A DNA stretch of 64,000 nucleotides from Streptomyces sp. NBC_00341. Lineage in GTDB: Bacteria > Actinomycetota > Actinomycetes > Streptomycetales > Streptomycetaceae. This document shows, in pieces, positions 53,240 to 62,255 of the stretch. Every line of letters starts with the position of its first letter. Positions within the stretch are counted from its first letter, which is position 1. The position numbers and the translations under genes were made by a program. The stretch spans positions 8,184,001-8,248,000 of the forward strand of contig NZ_CP108002.1 in the NCBI RefSeq assembly GCF_041435055.1, in the 5' to 3' direction. The notes beneath the pieces were generated by a model. The model had not been told where the DNA came from. It saw only the letters and a list, made by a program, of their open reading frames with translations, and searched no databases.

Positions 53240-53568
53240 CATGGGCGCGATCCGGGTCCTGGCCCGTGAAAGCCGCAGCCCTGGTGGGTCGAGCACTTCA
53301 GCGATTTCGTGCCGCACATTCTCGGCGTCGTCGCGAGAGCCGTGCACAAGCACCACGAAGCCATGCTCGATGAGCGTGGGCAGGGGGCCGTGGAAGTACG
53401 GCGGGGCCATGGGAACCGCCGGCCGACGCGTGCGGCGTCGGGCAGAGCGCCGACGTGGCCGTGTCGAACAGCGGCGGAGACAGGCCACGGCACCGTGACG
53501 TCTCGGTGCCGGTAGGAGCTCCGGTCCTTGAGTTCGGTAAGAACCCCAGACTTGAGGAACCACCTCAT
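53240..53568 (-). pseudogene. Group II intron reverse transcriptase/maturase remnant
   Basis: Two pieces in different frames match group II intron RT. The first, at about 53568-53512, reads MRWFLKSGVLTELKDRSS, the helix just before the usual GTPQGG segment. The second, at about 53359-53242, reads HGFVVLVHGSRDDAENVRHE and then EIAEVLDPPGLRLSRARTRI. In intact enzymes the catalytic YADD precedes FVVLVHG; here that spot is LIEHG, so the active site is lost. GTPQGG and the maturase and endonuclease domains are missing. This is a dead element fragment with at least one frameshift. Confidence 0.7.
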
Positions 53569-54129
53569 CACGGCCACGACGACGAGGTGGCGCTCGGAGC
53601 CGGGGGCGCGTAGACGCGTCCCGGTTCTGCCGGGCCGCTCGAACACCCGCGACCGGCCCTCGGCTCCACCAGCAGGTGAAGCCGGCGAAACCCGTTCGGG
53701 GTCGGAGATTCAATCCGAATCGCGCTGAACACCGTGAACGGAAGCGGTACCGTAAACGCAATTTTCGGCCATCTTTTCTCAACATCCATCTCAAACCGCA
53801 ATTTTGAAGATGCGAACGGTTTCGAACGGTTAAACGATATTCCTCGGCCAGACTCGGCCGCCACGGCATCGGCCGGGTTCGACACGTTCGGGAAGGTGTA
53901 CCGCCATATGAGGGAGCCGCCGCGCGACCGGTACAGAACGATCAGGCAACCCAAGACGAACCCGCCAACCCGCAAGGCAACTCGTTGTAATGAACGCGCC
54001 GGTGGGCCGGGACGCGCTGCGACCGCTCACCGGAACAATTCCGATCGGGATTCCGAGAGTCCCGACAGGCAATTGGTACTTCCGTGCACATGCAAATGCA
54101 TTCTCAGCATCCAAAGCCGGGAGATACGA
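53569..54129. other. AT-richer leader upstream of the second AraC gene
   Basis: No supported gene. The segment 53750-53860 is unusually AT-rich for this genome and contains a tandem 10-bp repeat (CGAACGGTTT then CGAACGGTTA, 53813-53832) and two CGCAATTTT copies, about 40 bp apart. It probably holds the AraC gene promoter or regulatory sites. Confidence 0.4.
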
Positions 54130-55008
54130 ATGGCCACAGAGGCAGCGATCGAGCGCAGTATAAAAGCTATGTGGAATCACCACGCCGACCCGCTCTCCCT
54201 GGGGCAACTGGCGGAAACCGCCTTTTACAGCAAGTTCCACTATTCGCGGATGTTCAACGAGCTGACCGGGACGTCGCCGGGCCGGTTCCTCGCCGCGATC
54301 AGACTGTTCATGGCCAAGCGGCACCTGCTGGAGACCGCGGCCAGCGTCTCGGACATCACCTACCGGGTGGGCTACAACAGCCTGGGCACGTTCACCAGCC
54401 GCTTCACCCGCAGCGTCGGCATCGCGCCGACCAGGTACCGGTTCCTGGCCCGCTGCGGCATGCCACCGCTCACCCTGCCGGCCGCCCAGGCACGCCACGG
54501 GTTGTCCACTGTGGCCGGACGACTGCACTTCCCGGCAGGCGTCGGCCCGGTCCGGGTCTATGTGGGTGCGTTCAGCACCCCGATCATGGAGGGACTGCCG
54601 CGCTCCTGCGACATTCTGGACGAGTGCCGCCCGTTCCGCCTGAACGTCCCCGACGGGCTGTGGTTCATCCGAGCGGCGGCCGTGATGCTGCACGACGGCG
54701 CGCCTGGCCCGCAGGTCCGCCTGCCGAGGCTGATCGGCTCGGGGTGGGCGGTCCGCGCCCGCGGAGGATGCATGTACAACGCCGATGTGCAATTGCGGGC
54801 GGCCACCCAGCTCGACCTGCCGATCCTGCTGGCTCTGCCGGAACTGGACGGCCCGTACCACCGGCCGCTGCACGCCGCCCCGTCCGGTGAGGCCGAGGTC
54901 GCCGACAGCGGGTTCGGGCGGGCTCCCTGTGCGGGCGACTGGCAGGCTGATCCGTGGGGCCGGGCCGGAGCGCACCGGCTGAGGGCCGTGCAGGAGGGCT
55001 CACCATAG
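54130..55008 (+). CDS. AraC-family regulator with N-terminal HTH (paralogue of 17755)
   Basis: The 292-aa protein closely matches the regulator at 17755-18552 in the N-terminal HTH (residues 1-105): both share TGTSPGRF and YRVGYNSLGTFTSRFTRSV, and both end their C-terminal domain with LDLPILLALPELD. About 45 extra C-terminal residues are low in structure. Sequence similarity and placement on the far side of the locus suggest duplicated cluster regulators. The ATG at 54130 is chosen because homology with the paralogue starts there; a GGGAGATACGA site precedes it. Effector unknown. Confidence 0.85.
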   Translation: MATEAAIERSIKAMWNHHADPLSLGQLAETAFYSKFHYSRMFNELTGTSPGRFLAAIRLFMAKRHLLETAASVSDITYRVGYNSLGTFTSRFTRSVGIAPTRYRFLARCGMPPLTLPAAQARHGLSTVAGRLHFPAGVGPVRVYVGAFSTPIMEGLPRSCDILDECRPFRLNVPDGLWFIRAAAVMLHDGAPGPQVRLPRLIGSGWAVRARGGCMYNADVQLRAATQLDLPILLALPELDGPYHRPLHAAPSGEAEVADSGFGRAPCAGDWQADPWGRAGAHRLRAVQEGSP

Positions 55009-55144
55009 GCGGAACCTGCGCCAGGCCCCTGGGAAACGGGCACAACGGATGCGAGCCGGCCGGGCGGCCCGGGGCCCGGCCGAGCGGTCCGGCGAGGAAG
55101 CGACGGCCTCGCCGGACGAGTTGCCGCCGCACGGACCCCGCCGT

Positions 55145-55181
55145 CCGCACAGCCGGCTCCCGGTGGGGTCCGGCTGTGCGG
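55145..55181. terminator. Hairpin between convergent AraC and PEP-synthase-like genes
   Basis: CCGCACAGCCGG at 55145-55156 pairs with CCGGCTGTGCGG at 55170-55181. Confidence 0.7.
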
Positions 55182-55214
55182 CCACCGCCGTACCGGGCGC
55201 TCGCCCTGCCAGAG

Positions 55215-56432
55215 TTACGACCGGAGGATCACCTGCTGGAGTTCGGCTGTGCACATCATGTAGCCGTCCGGGGTCGGCAGCTGCTCCAGGTAGTGGCCGA
55301 GGTCCGCCCCCAGCGCGAACACCCTCACCCTGGTGCCCGTGGCGCGCGCCGACTCCACCACCCTCCTCATGCCGTCGATGACGGCCGGGTGCCGGGTCTG
55401 ATAGGACCCGGCCACCAGGTGGTTGCCCCGGTCCGCCGCGAGGTAGAACTGCACCAGGTCCTTCGTGCCGACGAACAGCTCGCTGGCCCCCGAGGCACAG
55501 ATCGCCGCGGTGGCGTGCACCGCCGCGGGCGTCTCGATGAACGCGGACACCGGCACGTCGGCCGGCAGCTCCAGGTGCCGGCTCAGCGTGGCGAACTCCT
55601 CCGCGTCGTTGACGAAGGGAACCGAGAGGTGCACCCGGCCCACCTCGTCACCGAGCCGCTTGCCCAGGGATCCGAGGACCGCGTGCAGCGCGTCCCGGTA
55701 CGCGTTCGACCCCAGCAGCCAGCGGGCGCCGTGCAGGCCCAGCTCGGGGTTCGGTTCGACCGCGACCTGGGCCGGCTCGGTCACCCGGGCAGCGTGGTCC
55801 GAGCGGAGGTCGAGCAACCGCAGGACGAGCCGCTGCTCGGGCAGGAGAGCCTCGACGAACCCGCACAGCCGGTCCGCGACGGCCTGCCCGTACGCCGTGA
55901 TGTCGGCCGGGCTGCCGCCCATCGAGTCGAGTGGACGCAGGCCCGCCGCCAGGCAGAGGAACTCCTCCCGGATGAAGAAGGAGTCGACCCGCTTCGCGTC
56001 CGGACCGCACGCGTTGATCGTGGCGATGTCCTGCAGGTCCGCGATGACCGCGCAGGCCGAGCCCAGGTCGTCCAGTGACGGCTCCCCCGCTTCCGGGCTC
56101 GCGGCCCGGGAGGCCGTGTCGGACTCGACGATGATCGACTGGCTCTCCAGATGCAGTGTCACCTCGCCGGTGACGCCCGCCAGATCGCTCTCGTCGACAC
56201 GGAGCACGGGTATACCCCTGCCGCGGCAGATGGACTGCATGTGCCCGGTCAGCCCGCCCGCGCCGCAGACGACCGCACGTGAGGCCACCATCGCGTCGTA
56301 AAGGCCCGCTTCGAGGGAACCGGCGACGAGGATGGACCCCTGAAGCGGGTTCCTTGTGCGGTTACAAGTGCCTCGCAACACCTTCTCTGTTCCGCCGCTC
56401 AACAGGAACCCTTGAATTCGTCGCCCGCTCAA
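55215..56432 (-). CDS. PEP-synthase-like protein without ATP-grasp domain
   Basis: The 405-aa protein has a swivelling phosphohistidine-type domain (residues 30-110) with GAGGLTGHMQSICRGRGIPV, in which the His of TGH is retained, followed by a PEP/pyruvate TIM-barrel-like domain: FFIREEFLCLAAG, LSVPFVNDAEEF and GTKDLVQFYLAADRGN. The N-terminal ATP-grasp domain of PEP synthases is absent, and the C-terminal Cys motif (SLCGQAPSD-like) is replaced by RVFALGADLGHYLEQL. It therefore cannot be a normal PEP synthase. The TTG at 56432 has a perfect GGAGGACCAG leader. It lies 15 bp downstream of the FAD gene, in one operon. Confidence 0.75.
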   Translation of the reverse strand: MSGRRIQGFLLSGGTEKVLRGTCNRTRNPLQGSILVAGSLEAGLYDAMVASRAVVCGAGGLTGHMQSICRGRGIPVLRVDESDLAGVTGEVTLHLESQSIIVESDTASRAASPEAGEPSLDDLGSACAVIADLQDIATINACGPDAKRVDSFFIREEFLCLAAGLRPLDSMGGSPADITAYGQAVADRLCGFVEALLPEQRLVLRLLDLRSDHAARVTEPAQVAVEPNPELGLHGARWLLGSNAYRDALHAVLGSLGKRLGDEVGRVHLSVPFVNDAEEFATLSRHLELPADVPVSAFIETPAAVHATAAICASGASELFVGTKDLVQFYLAADRGNHLVAGSYQTRHPAVIDGMRRVVESARATGTRVRVFALGADLGHYLEQLPTPDGYMMCTAELQQVILRS

Positions 56433-56447
56433 CTGGTCCTCCGCGTC

Positions 56448-58301
56448 CTAGGAGTTCGCTAGCCCGAGTTGTCTGCGCAGTTGCTTCGGCGTAACTGAGA
56501 TGTCGGTGAGCCGTTCAACGGCTGCCCGGTTGACGACAGCCCTCATCAGACGGTCGCGCCGGGACGCGTCCATCGAAAGGTTCGGAAGTTCTCCCGCGGC
56601 CCGAATGCAGGAATCCAAACGGGAATCTCTGATTTCCCGCTCACTTCGGGTACGTGTAGCCAGCCTCCTCACTTCCAGAGTTACAGCCTCCTCGAATTCG
56701 ACCCGCTCCACTTCCTTGATATTGCTGGAACGGGCATAGTATTCGGCCAAGCTCTCGGCCAAAACGTCTCCGCCCGGTTCCAGCGTCTCGATGACATGCG
56801 CGGCAACCGCGATCGAGTGGTTCTTGATGGCCGCGAGGTTGAAGGTGAACGCGCCGGTCCGGCCGTTCCGGACGATCTCGTCGCCTTCTCTCAGCACACC
56901 GACCGCGAAGAGGGGGCCGACCGCCTCCCCGCCGGTGCCGAGCAGAGCCCCCCGTCCGTCGACCTCCAGACCGCGCCCGGTGCGCCCGTGAGGGACCGCC
57001 ATGCCCCGGCGCAGGAGGTTCTTCCACAGCGGCTGTCCGACCCTGCCGTAGTCCGACTCCCTGCTGAAGTTGGAAATCACCAGGTCGGTCTCGATGGACC
57101 GCGTCCCGTTGCTGGTGTCGACGGAGACGGTCAGCCGCCCGGACTCCGTCGGCTTGATCCCGGCCACCTTGCCGACCACCAGTTGCGCTGTCCCGTCCGC
57201 CGGGTGCATAGCGCGCTCGATCACCTCCATCGTGTACTCCACCGCACCCACCCGGAAGGCGGCGATCGCGGTACCGAACTCGTCGAGCAGCCCCCGCAGT
57301 TCCGCGGAGGGAATCAGCTCGATGGCCTTCGGCAGATGCGGCTCCCACGCCTTGGCCACCCGCTCCGCGACCACGGTCGGATGGATGCCGGGGTACTCGC
57401 GGACGACGGTCGAGCACGCGGCCTCCCACGCGCTTCGGACCCGGGCCAGGAACTCCTGACGATCGAGGTACGGCTCCAGCAGTGTCTTCGGGCAGGGCAG
57501 CCGCACCACCTCGTGTTCATGGCCGGCGGGGTACGTACGGAACACCGTCCCGGTCCTGGAGACCAAATGGATCTTCCCCGTGTGGCCCTGGCGCAACAGC
57601 AGGCCCGCCGAGTCGTACGCGCTCAGCACGGATCCGACGATCGCGACGGTCGCCCCGGGCGGGAGCGTCGTCAGTTTCCGGACGCCGGCTTCGGAGTACG
57701 GGTTGCGCACGAAGGACTCGTGATCGAGCACTTCCGCGGCGTACGGCGGCTCCCTGAGTTCCAGGCCGGTCGCGAGGATGACGCGGTCCGCGAAGAGCAC
57801 CGTCGCCTCCCGGCCCTGCCCGCCTCGGGAACCCTTTTCCGTACTGTTCAGGGAGAAGTGCCGTACAGTCACATCGACGCCGCTCGAACGGACTTCCATG
57901 TCGACGGCCTCGCCGTCCGCCTCGACGAGCACGACGCCGGGATAGGCTTCCCGCCCGGCCTCGGCCAGCCGGTCGATCAGATAGTCCTGGAAGATCCGCC
58001 GGGGCGCCGGTCCCCCCTCGGTGAACGTCGTCCCGGCCCAGGGGGCAGGCCAGTCCCCGCGGTCCGCCTCGGAGTTGGCCCAGCGGATGAAGTCGTGGAC
58101 GTCCTCACGGAAGGCCGACATCCGACCCGCCTGGATGTTGAACGCATGACCCCAGGGGTTGCCGTCGCGGTGGTAGGCGACACCTGCGCACCGGTAGTCG
58201 GAACGCCGCTCGAGCAGAACGATTTCCAGGGGGCTGCGCGCGAAACGGAGCAACCGCATAGCGGTGGCGGCGCCGGCCAGGCCCGATCCGACAATGAGCA
58301 C
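56448..58301 (-). CDS. FAD/NAD(P)-binding protein (PF13454-like)
   Basis: The protein of about 617 aa starts its Rossmann fold at VLIVGSGLAGAATAMRLLRF, followed by GVAYHRDGNPWGHAFNIQAG and RMSAFREDVHDFIRWAN, the layout of FAD-NAD(P)-binding proteins with the PF13454 domain, often involved in hydroxylation or oxidation in natural-product clusters. A C-terminal domain includes AAIKNHSIAVAAHVIETLEPGG. The start is uncertain: GTG 58301 lies right at the Rossmann motif but lacks a clear ribosome site; an in-frame TTG at 58448 would add 49 unrelated residues. It is in an operon with the PEP-synthase-like gene. Confidence 0.75.
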   Translation of the reverse strand: MLIVGSGLAGAATAMRLLRFARSPLEIVLLERRSDYRCAGVAYHRDGNPWGHAFNIQAGRMSAFREDVHDFIRWANSEADRGDWPAPWAGTTFTEGGPAPRRIFQDYLIDRLAEAGREAYPGVVLVEADGEAVDMEVRSSGVDVTVRHFSLNSTEKGSRGGQGREATVLFADRVILATGLELREPPYAAEVLDHESFVRNPYSEAGVRKLTTLPPGATVAIVGSVLSAYDSAGLLLRQGHTGKIHLVSRTGTVFRTYPAGHEHEVVRLPCPKTLLEPYLDRQEFLARVRSAWEAACSTVVREYPGIHPTVVAERVAKAWEPHLPKAIELIPSAELRGLLDEFGTAIAAFRVGAVEYTMEVIERAMHPADGTAQLVVGKVAGIKPTESGRLTVSVDTSNGTRSIETDLVISNFSRESDYGRVGQPLWKNLLRRGMAVPHGRTGRGLEVDGRGALLGTGGEAVGPLFAVGVLREGDEIVRNGRTGAFTFNLAAIKNHSIAVAAHVIETLEPGGDVLAESLAEYYARSSNIKEVERVEFEEAVTLEVRRLATRTRSEREIRDSRLDSCIRAAGELPNLSMDASRRDRLMRAVVNRAAVERLTDISVTPKQLRRQLGLANS

Positions 58302-59274
58302 TCTTGGGTATAGACCTGTTCGAAGTATGGTAGAACCTCCCCGAAGAGGATGGGACTGCGGCTCTGCCGACTCACACCAGCCTCGGGTTTTCACGAAGCG
58401 GGCTGTCCGGCAGTCGGGCAGTAGAGAAGAAAGTGCCTTGACCAGCAAGAACGAGACTTGTCGAGGTCCTTGTTCCTGCCATGGCGCGAGGGCGCTTTCC
58501 GGGTGAAGTACTCTATCGGGCCCACCCGCCTTTCGTATGAGACGTTTACCGGTTTAGCGCCGGGTCCGAGGGTGCTGGGCCGGTCCGTGTCAACTCCGCG
58601 TTGGCTCAAGCGCAGCGGGGATGTCCGCCGCTGCCCCGTCCCGTCCGTCCCGACCCGCCCCGCCCCGCCCCGCCCCGCAGTTCAGCGTCGAGAACCGTGG
58701 GCTCCTGCCGGCAGCCGCCTGCCCGGCCCTCGGTGTCACGGTCCAGCCGGTCAGAGGCGCCCCTTCGACCGTTCGCACGAGGAGGTCGAACAGGCCCGCG
58801 CGGACTGGACGGACGGTGATCGGTTCGGCGCAGTGCATGGCTGCGACGGTGCACCGCTCCCTGCTCCGGCGTTGCCCCCGGGGCCCTTGAAGCCCCTGGG
58901 GCGTGCGAGCTGAGCTGCGGTTTCTTGGCTGGTTGGGGGCGCCCGATCGTGCCCGCGTCGCACTGAGGGCGGGGGAGACCCGGAAGCGGCTGAGAGCGCC
59001 TCACGAGAAGGTCTTCCCCTGGACCGGCGTTCCCGTCTGTGCCCGCGTCTGACGACTCGTCCAGCACTCCGAAAGCCTCATCACCTGGGCCGTGATCACT
59101 CTCATGACGTGGCGCCTGGCCAAGAGAGGCGCCCCCCGGGTGAAGGAACCAACGCGGACCAACGGCTGACCCACCCCGCACGCCTCAGGATCGGCTGCTG
59201 TCAGCGCGTCCACGTCACTCCACAGGGCCCTGCAGTCCGCACATCACGTGTGGATATGGATCCGCAACTGGCAC
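58302..59274. other. Gene-free region with a CCCCG tandem repeat
   Basis: About 970 bp without a gene I can support. A short (CCCCG)n tract lies at 58654-58678. Frames in the region have no motifs and show mixed codon bias, so decayed genes are possible. Confidence 0.35.
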
Positions 59275-60513
59275 TCAGGCAGTGGGGGCGTGGTCCGGGA
59301 AGGGGACGGCGTACCGCGGGTCGCGATTCGCGGTGATGCGGGCGTGGCGCAGGAGCTCACGGACGATGCCCGCGTTGCCCATGGCCCAGCCGGTGGCGGG
59401 GGCGAGGTCACTGGGCGTCTCCCGGTGTTCGAAATTGGACCAACAGATGCCATCGGTGTCGGTCGTCGCGCGGGCCGCGAGGTCGGCGACGAGGACGTCG
59501 GCGAAGTCATGGCCGTCGCCGCGTTCAACCTGACGGTCGCAGGCGAAGGCGAGGACGCCGGCGGTGCCACAGCAGCGGCCGTTGTTGTCCCAGAAGCCGG
59601 GGCGGATCCGGCGTGGGATGCCGGAGTTGATGACTGTGTGCCAGCAGCGGTCGGCGAGGGCGGGCCAGGCGGGATCGTCGGGCAGGACGTGGGTCAGAAG
59701 GCGGAACGCCTGGGCATCGCCGGCTGAGCCGTGGCACCAGCCGTAGTTGTGGCGTTCGATCTTCTCGTGCTGCTGTTGCGGGTCGGAGTGCGCGACGAGG
59801 AAGCCGTCCGGGCCGGCTTCGTTGCGCGAGACGACGTCGGCGGCTCCGGCCACTGCGAGGTCGACGAGGTCGGGGCGGTCGGCGGCCCGGCCGACGGCAG
59901 CGAGCGCGTAGACGATGCCGAGGGTGCCGTGCGACATGTGGTGCAGGCGCGGGACCGCGCCGACCCGGGTCTCCCACTGAACGCCGGCCGTGGTGGGCTC
60001 GGCAGCGCCCGCGTAGCGGTCGACGGCCAGCTGGGCGAGGCTGAGATCGCCGCACTCCAGCGCGGCAAGCGCTATGCCGGCGTTGCCGACGATCAGTTCG
60101 AAGCGGTTGTTCCACCCTGTGCCGTCGTAGCGGGACCGCAGGACGTCCAGAGCACGGTCGGCAGACGCCCCTGCCGCGGCGTCACCGAGCACACGGTGCA
60201 CGCCCCGCAGGGCGACAGCCATGCCGGCCACTCCCGTGTAGAGGCCGCTGTCCTCCCAGTCTTCGACCGCGTCGGCGACGCTTCGGGCACCGCGCAAGGC
60301 CGCGTCCGCGTACCGGTCGTCGGCGAAGTATTGCCATGCATCGAGGAGGGCTGGCAGCACCCCCGAACTTCCGCTGTACAGCTCTGGCGTGACCTGGTCG
60401 TCGGCGAGAGTGTTTGGCCAGACCACACCGTCGTCGGTGTCCCGTGCAGCCTTCATCAGCCACTCAAGGGCTCCAACGGCGAGCGACTCCGCATCCGGTG
60501 CACTAGCGATCAT
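59275..60513 (-). CDS. LanC-like (lanthionine synthetase C-like) protein
   Basis: The 412-aa protein has the LanC alpha/alpha-barrel pattern: GSSGVLPALLDAW, SGLYTGVAGMAVAL, MSHGTLGIVYALAAVG, HNYGWCHGSAGD and GRCCGTAGVLAFACD, then MGNAGIVRELL. Zinc ligands would be the Cys of WCHG and the first Cys of CCG; the third ligand, usually His in CHG, is Cys here. No lanthipeptide precursor or LanB/LanM-like dehydratase is nearby. The start at 60513 is a plausible ATG. It may be a stand-alone LanC-like enzyme that makes thioethers on other molecules (inference). Confidence 0.82.
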   Translation of the reverse strand: MIASAPDAESLAVGALEWLMKAARDTDDGVVWPNTLADDQVTPELYSGSSGVLPALLDAWQYFADDRYADAALRGARSVADAVEDWEDSGLYTGVAGMAVALRGVHRVLGDAAAGASADRALDVLRSRYDGTGWNNRFELIVGNAGIALAALECGDLSLAQLAVDRYAGAAEPTTAGVQWETRVGAVPRLHHMSHGTLGIVYALAAVGRAADRPDLVDLAVAGAADVVSRNEAGPDGFLVAHSDPQQQHEKIERHNYGWCHGSAGDAQAFRLLTHVLPDDPAWPALADRCWHTVINSGIPRRIRPGFWDNNGRCCGTAGVLAFACDRQVERGDGHDFADVLVADLAARATTDTDGICWSNFEHRETPSDLAPATGWAMGNAGIVRELLRHARITANRDPRYAVPFPDHAPTA

Positions 60514-60644
60514 CGGCCTAGCGTTCCACGAAGTGTGGCCGCACCACCACCCACATCAAGCGGTCTCCGGTTCAGAAACAGTTACTCACGTTGCCGTTTA
60601 ACGTCCGACGGCCAGTATCAGCAGCCTGAGGCTCCGTGTAATCG

Positions 60645-60944
60645 TCACGGTCGCTCGTCAGCGAGCGCCAAGTCATTGACCGTGAAGTGGAGTTGTACGC
60701 CGTCCACCGACTCCGCCCACAGTCCCTCGGCGTCGAGCACGGATGCGGCGACCATCCGGGCCTCAGCGACGAGTTCGGGGTCAGACTTGAAGCCCGGCCA
60801 TGGAAGGACGGGGTAGTCGTTCTCCTCACCATACTGCCGCACCCTCTCCATGCCGCCCAGGGCGGTGTCCGGTATTGATTCGTTCGCCCAGGACCACAGC
60901 CAGGTCTGCTGGGCCTGGAGTTCCTCATGCTCGACCAGTCCCAC
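60645..60944 (-). pseudogene. DUF6882-like fragment (C-terminal part)
   Basis: The 99-aa frame reads TWLWSWANESIPD, then MERVRQYGEENDYPVLPWPG and ARMVAASVLDAEGLW, which recall the C-terminal half of DUF6882 proteins (about 200 aa). The N-terminal half is missing: upstream codons show no family resemblance and a stop precedes the GTG. The GTG at 60944 lacks a clear ribosome site. It is probably a truncated relic, though a short functional gene cannot be excluded. Confidence 0.45.
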
Positions 60945-61172
60945 GATCCCGGCCTCCGTGCTGCGTTGCCGCTCAGCACAGGTGTGACTGTGCGCGGCAC
61001 CTGGCCCGAAAGGACAACTGCGACGCTCAGAACCGACCCAACGACAACGTCGAGCGCAAGCTCGCCCGCCTGTTCGTGTCGAGCCGTGCGACCCGTGCCT
61101 CGACCGTGGGTCTGTCCCCGGCGTGAACGGACGGTCGATGACCGGGTAGAAATGGCCTTCCAGTGCTGGGTA

Positions 61173-62039
61173 TCAGCTGCTGAGGTCGAACACGCCCCAC
61201 GTGGTGAACGGCTCGGCCTGGACGTAGATCCTGCTTCCTCGGCCGACAACCCTCCGACGGCCGGGGGCAGAGCCATCAGACAAGGTGAGTAGGCCGACGT
61301 CCGTTGGCGTGACGGATGTTTCGGCGAGCTCTCCGAGGGCGAGTCGCTCCTGCTCCTCGCGGTAACCGCCGTAGAAGGCCACCAGATCACCATGGACGGC
61401 CACCGCCTTGGCCCCCCGTACCCGGTTCGCCCACACCCTCACGGGCCGCTCGGGACGGTCGGGGCGGATCTCGACGAGCGGGAAGTCCGTGTATGGGCAC
61501 GCCCAGGCGGCCGTGCCCGACACGTTCAGGGCGTAGCAGTCGAAGAGACCGGGAATGTGGGCGTCGTCCGACGTCCAGGTGAGCTGGCCCGTGGCGCTCC
61601 AGCGGCGGATCCCGGCCGGATTCTCGTCGAAGTGCCCGACCCAGATATGGCCGGCCTCGTCCACGAGTAGGTGCTCGATGGCGTCCCCCACGGAGAAGGA
61701 CGAGGTCTCACGGCCAAGCGCATCGAAAACCTGGACCTGGTTCGCGTCCTCGTACCGGCGGGTGCGAGACGCGGCGACGACGAACTCGCCGTCGGGCAGG
61801 CGGTCCAGATGCGGCCAGCGGGCCCGCACGGCGCTCAGCTCGGTGAGTTCGACGTTGCCGCCCGGATCGACGGAAACAACCAGTGCGTCAAAGGGCAGGA
61901 CATCGCCGCCAGGCTGCGGAGCGCGTTCGGCAAGCAGCCAGTGGGCGGCGCCGAAAACGTCGACGGTACTGGTCAGAACGTGGCGGTCGTGGTGCGCTTG
62001 GGGGAGTCGGGCGTAGGGGACGAGGACGGTCTTCTGCAC
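61173..62039 (-). CDS. Hypothetical beta-propeller-like protein
   Basis: The 288-aa protein is beta-rich. It contains repeated short strand-turn units such as VVSVDPGGNVELTELSAVRARWPHLDRLPDGEFVV, IEHLLVDEAGHIWVGHFDEN and YALNVSGTAAWACPYTDFPLVEI (shown in part), suggesting a six- or seven-bladed propeller. No catalytic motif was recognised and there is no signal peptide. The GTG at 62039 has GGAGGGCCCGCC upstream; longer upstream frames lack such a site. Downstream is a short non-coding gap before the DUF6882 fragment. Function unknown. Confidence 0.7.
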   Translation of the reverse strand: MQKTVLVPYARLPQAHHDRHVLTSTVDVFGAAHWLLAERAPQPGGDVLPFDALVVSVDPGGNVELTELSAVRARWPHLDRLPDGEFVVAASRTRRYEDANQVQVFDALGRETSSFSVGDAIEHLLVDEAGHIWVGHFDENPAGIRRWSATGQLTWTSDDAHIPGLFDCYALNVSGTAAWACPYTDFPLVEIRPDRPERPVRVWANRVRGAKAVAVHGDLVAFYGGYREEQERLALGELAETSVTPTDVGLLTLSDGSAPGRRRVVGRGSRIYVQAEPFTTWGVFDLSS

Positions 62040-62195
62040 GGGCGGGCCCTCCTGAGTGGGCGGTCGGTCACGGCCATCGGGCGCTGCGGTGAGCGGCGGT
62101 CGGCGGCGCGCGAGCGGTGGAGAGCGGAGCGGGGTGCGGTGTTCTGTCCACGGAGGTTGGTGACAGGTTTCACGGTGGGGTGATCTTGAACGAGT

Positions 62196-62255
62196 GAGGG
62201 CCTTCCGGGTTCGGTGTGGATTGCGACATCTACACGGAACGATCAGAAGGCCCTC
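62196..62255. repeat. Hairpin abutting the transposase start codon
   Basis: GAGGGCCTTC at 62196-62205 and its exact complement GAAGGCCCTC at 62246-62255 bracket about 40 bases; inner parts (GTTCGGTGT and ACACGGAAC) pair at 8 of 9 positions. The transposase ATG starts at the next base, 62256, so the ribosome site would lie in the stem. It may be the IS left end and limit translation. Confidence 0.6.

Noticed and set aside
58600..58680. CRISPR or tandem repeat array
   Set aside because: Only a short CCCCG low-complexity tract; no repeat-spacer pattern.
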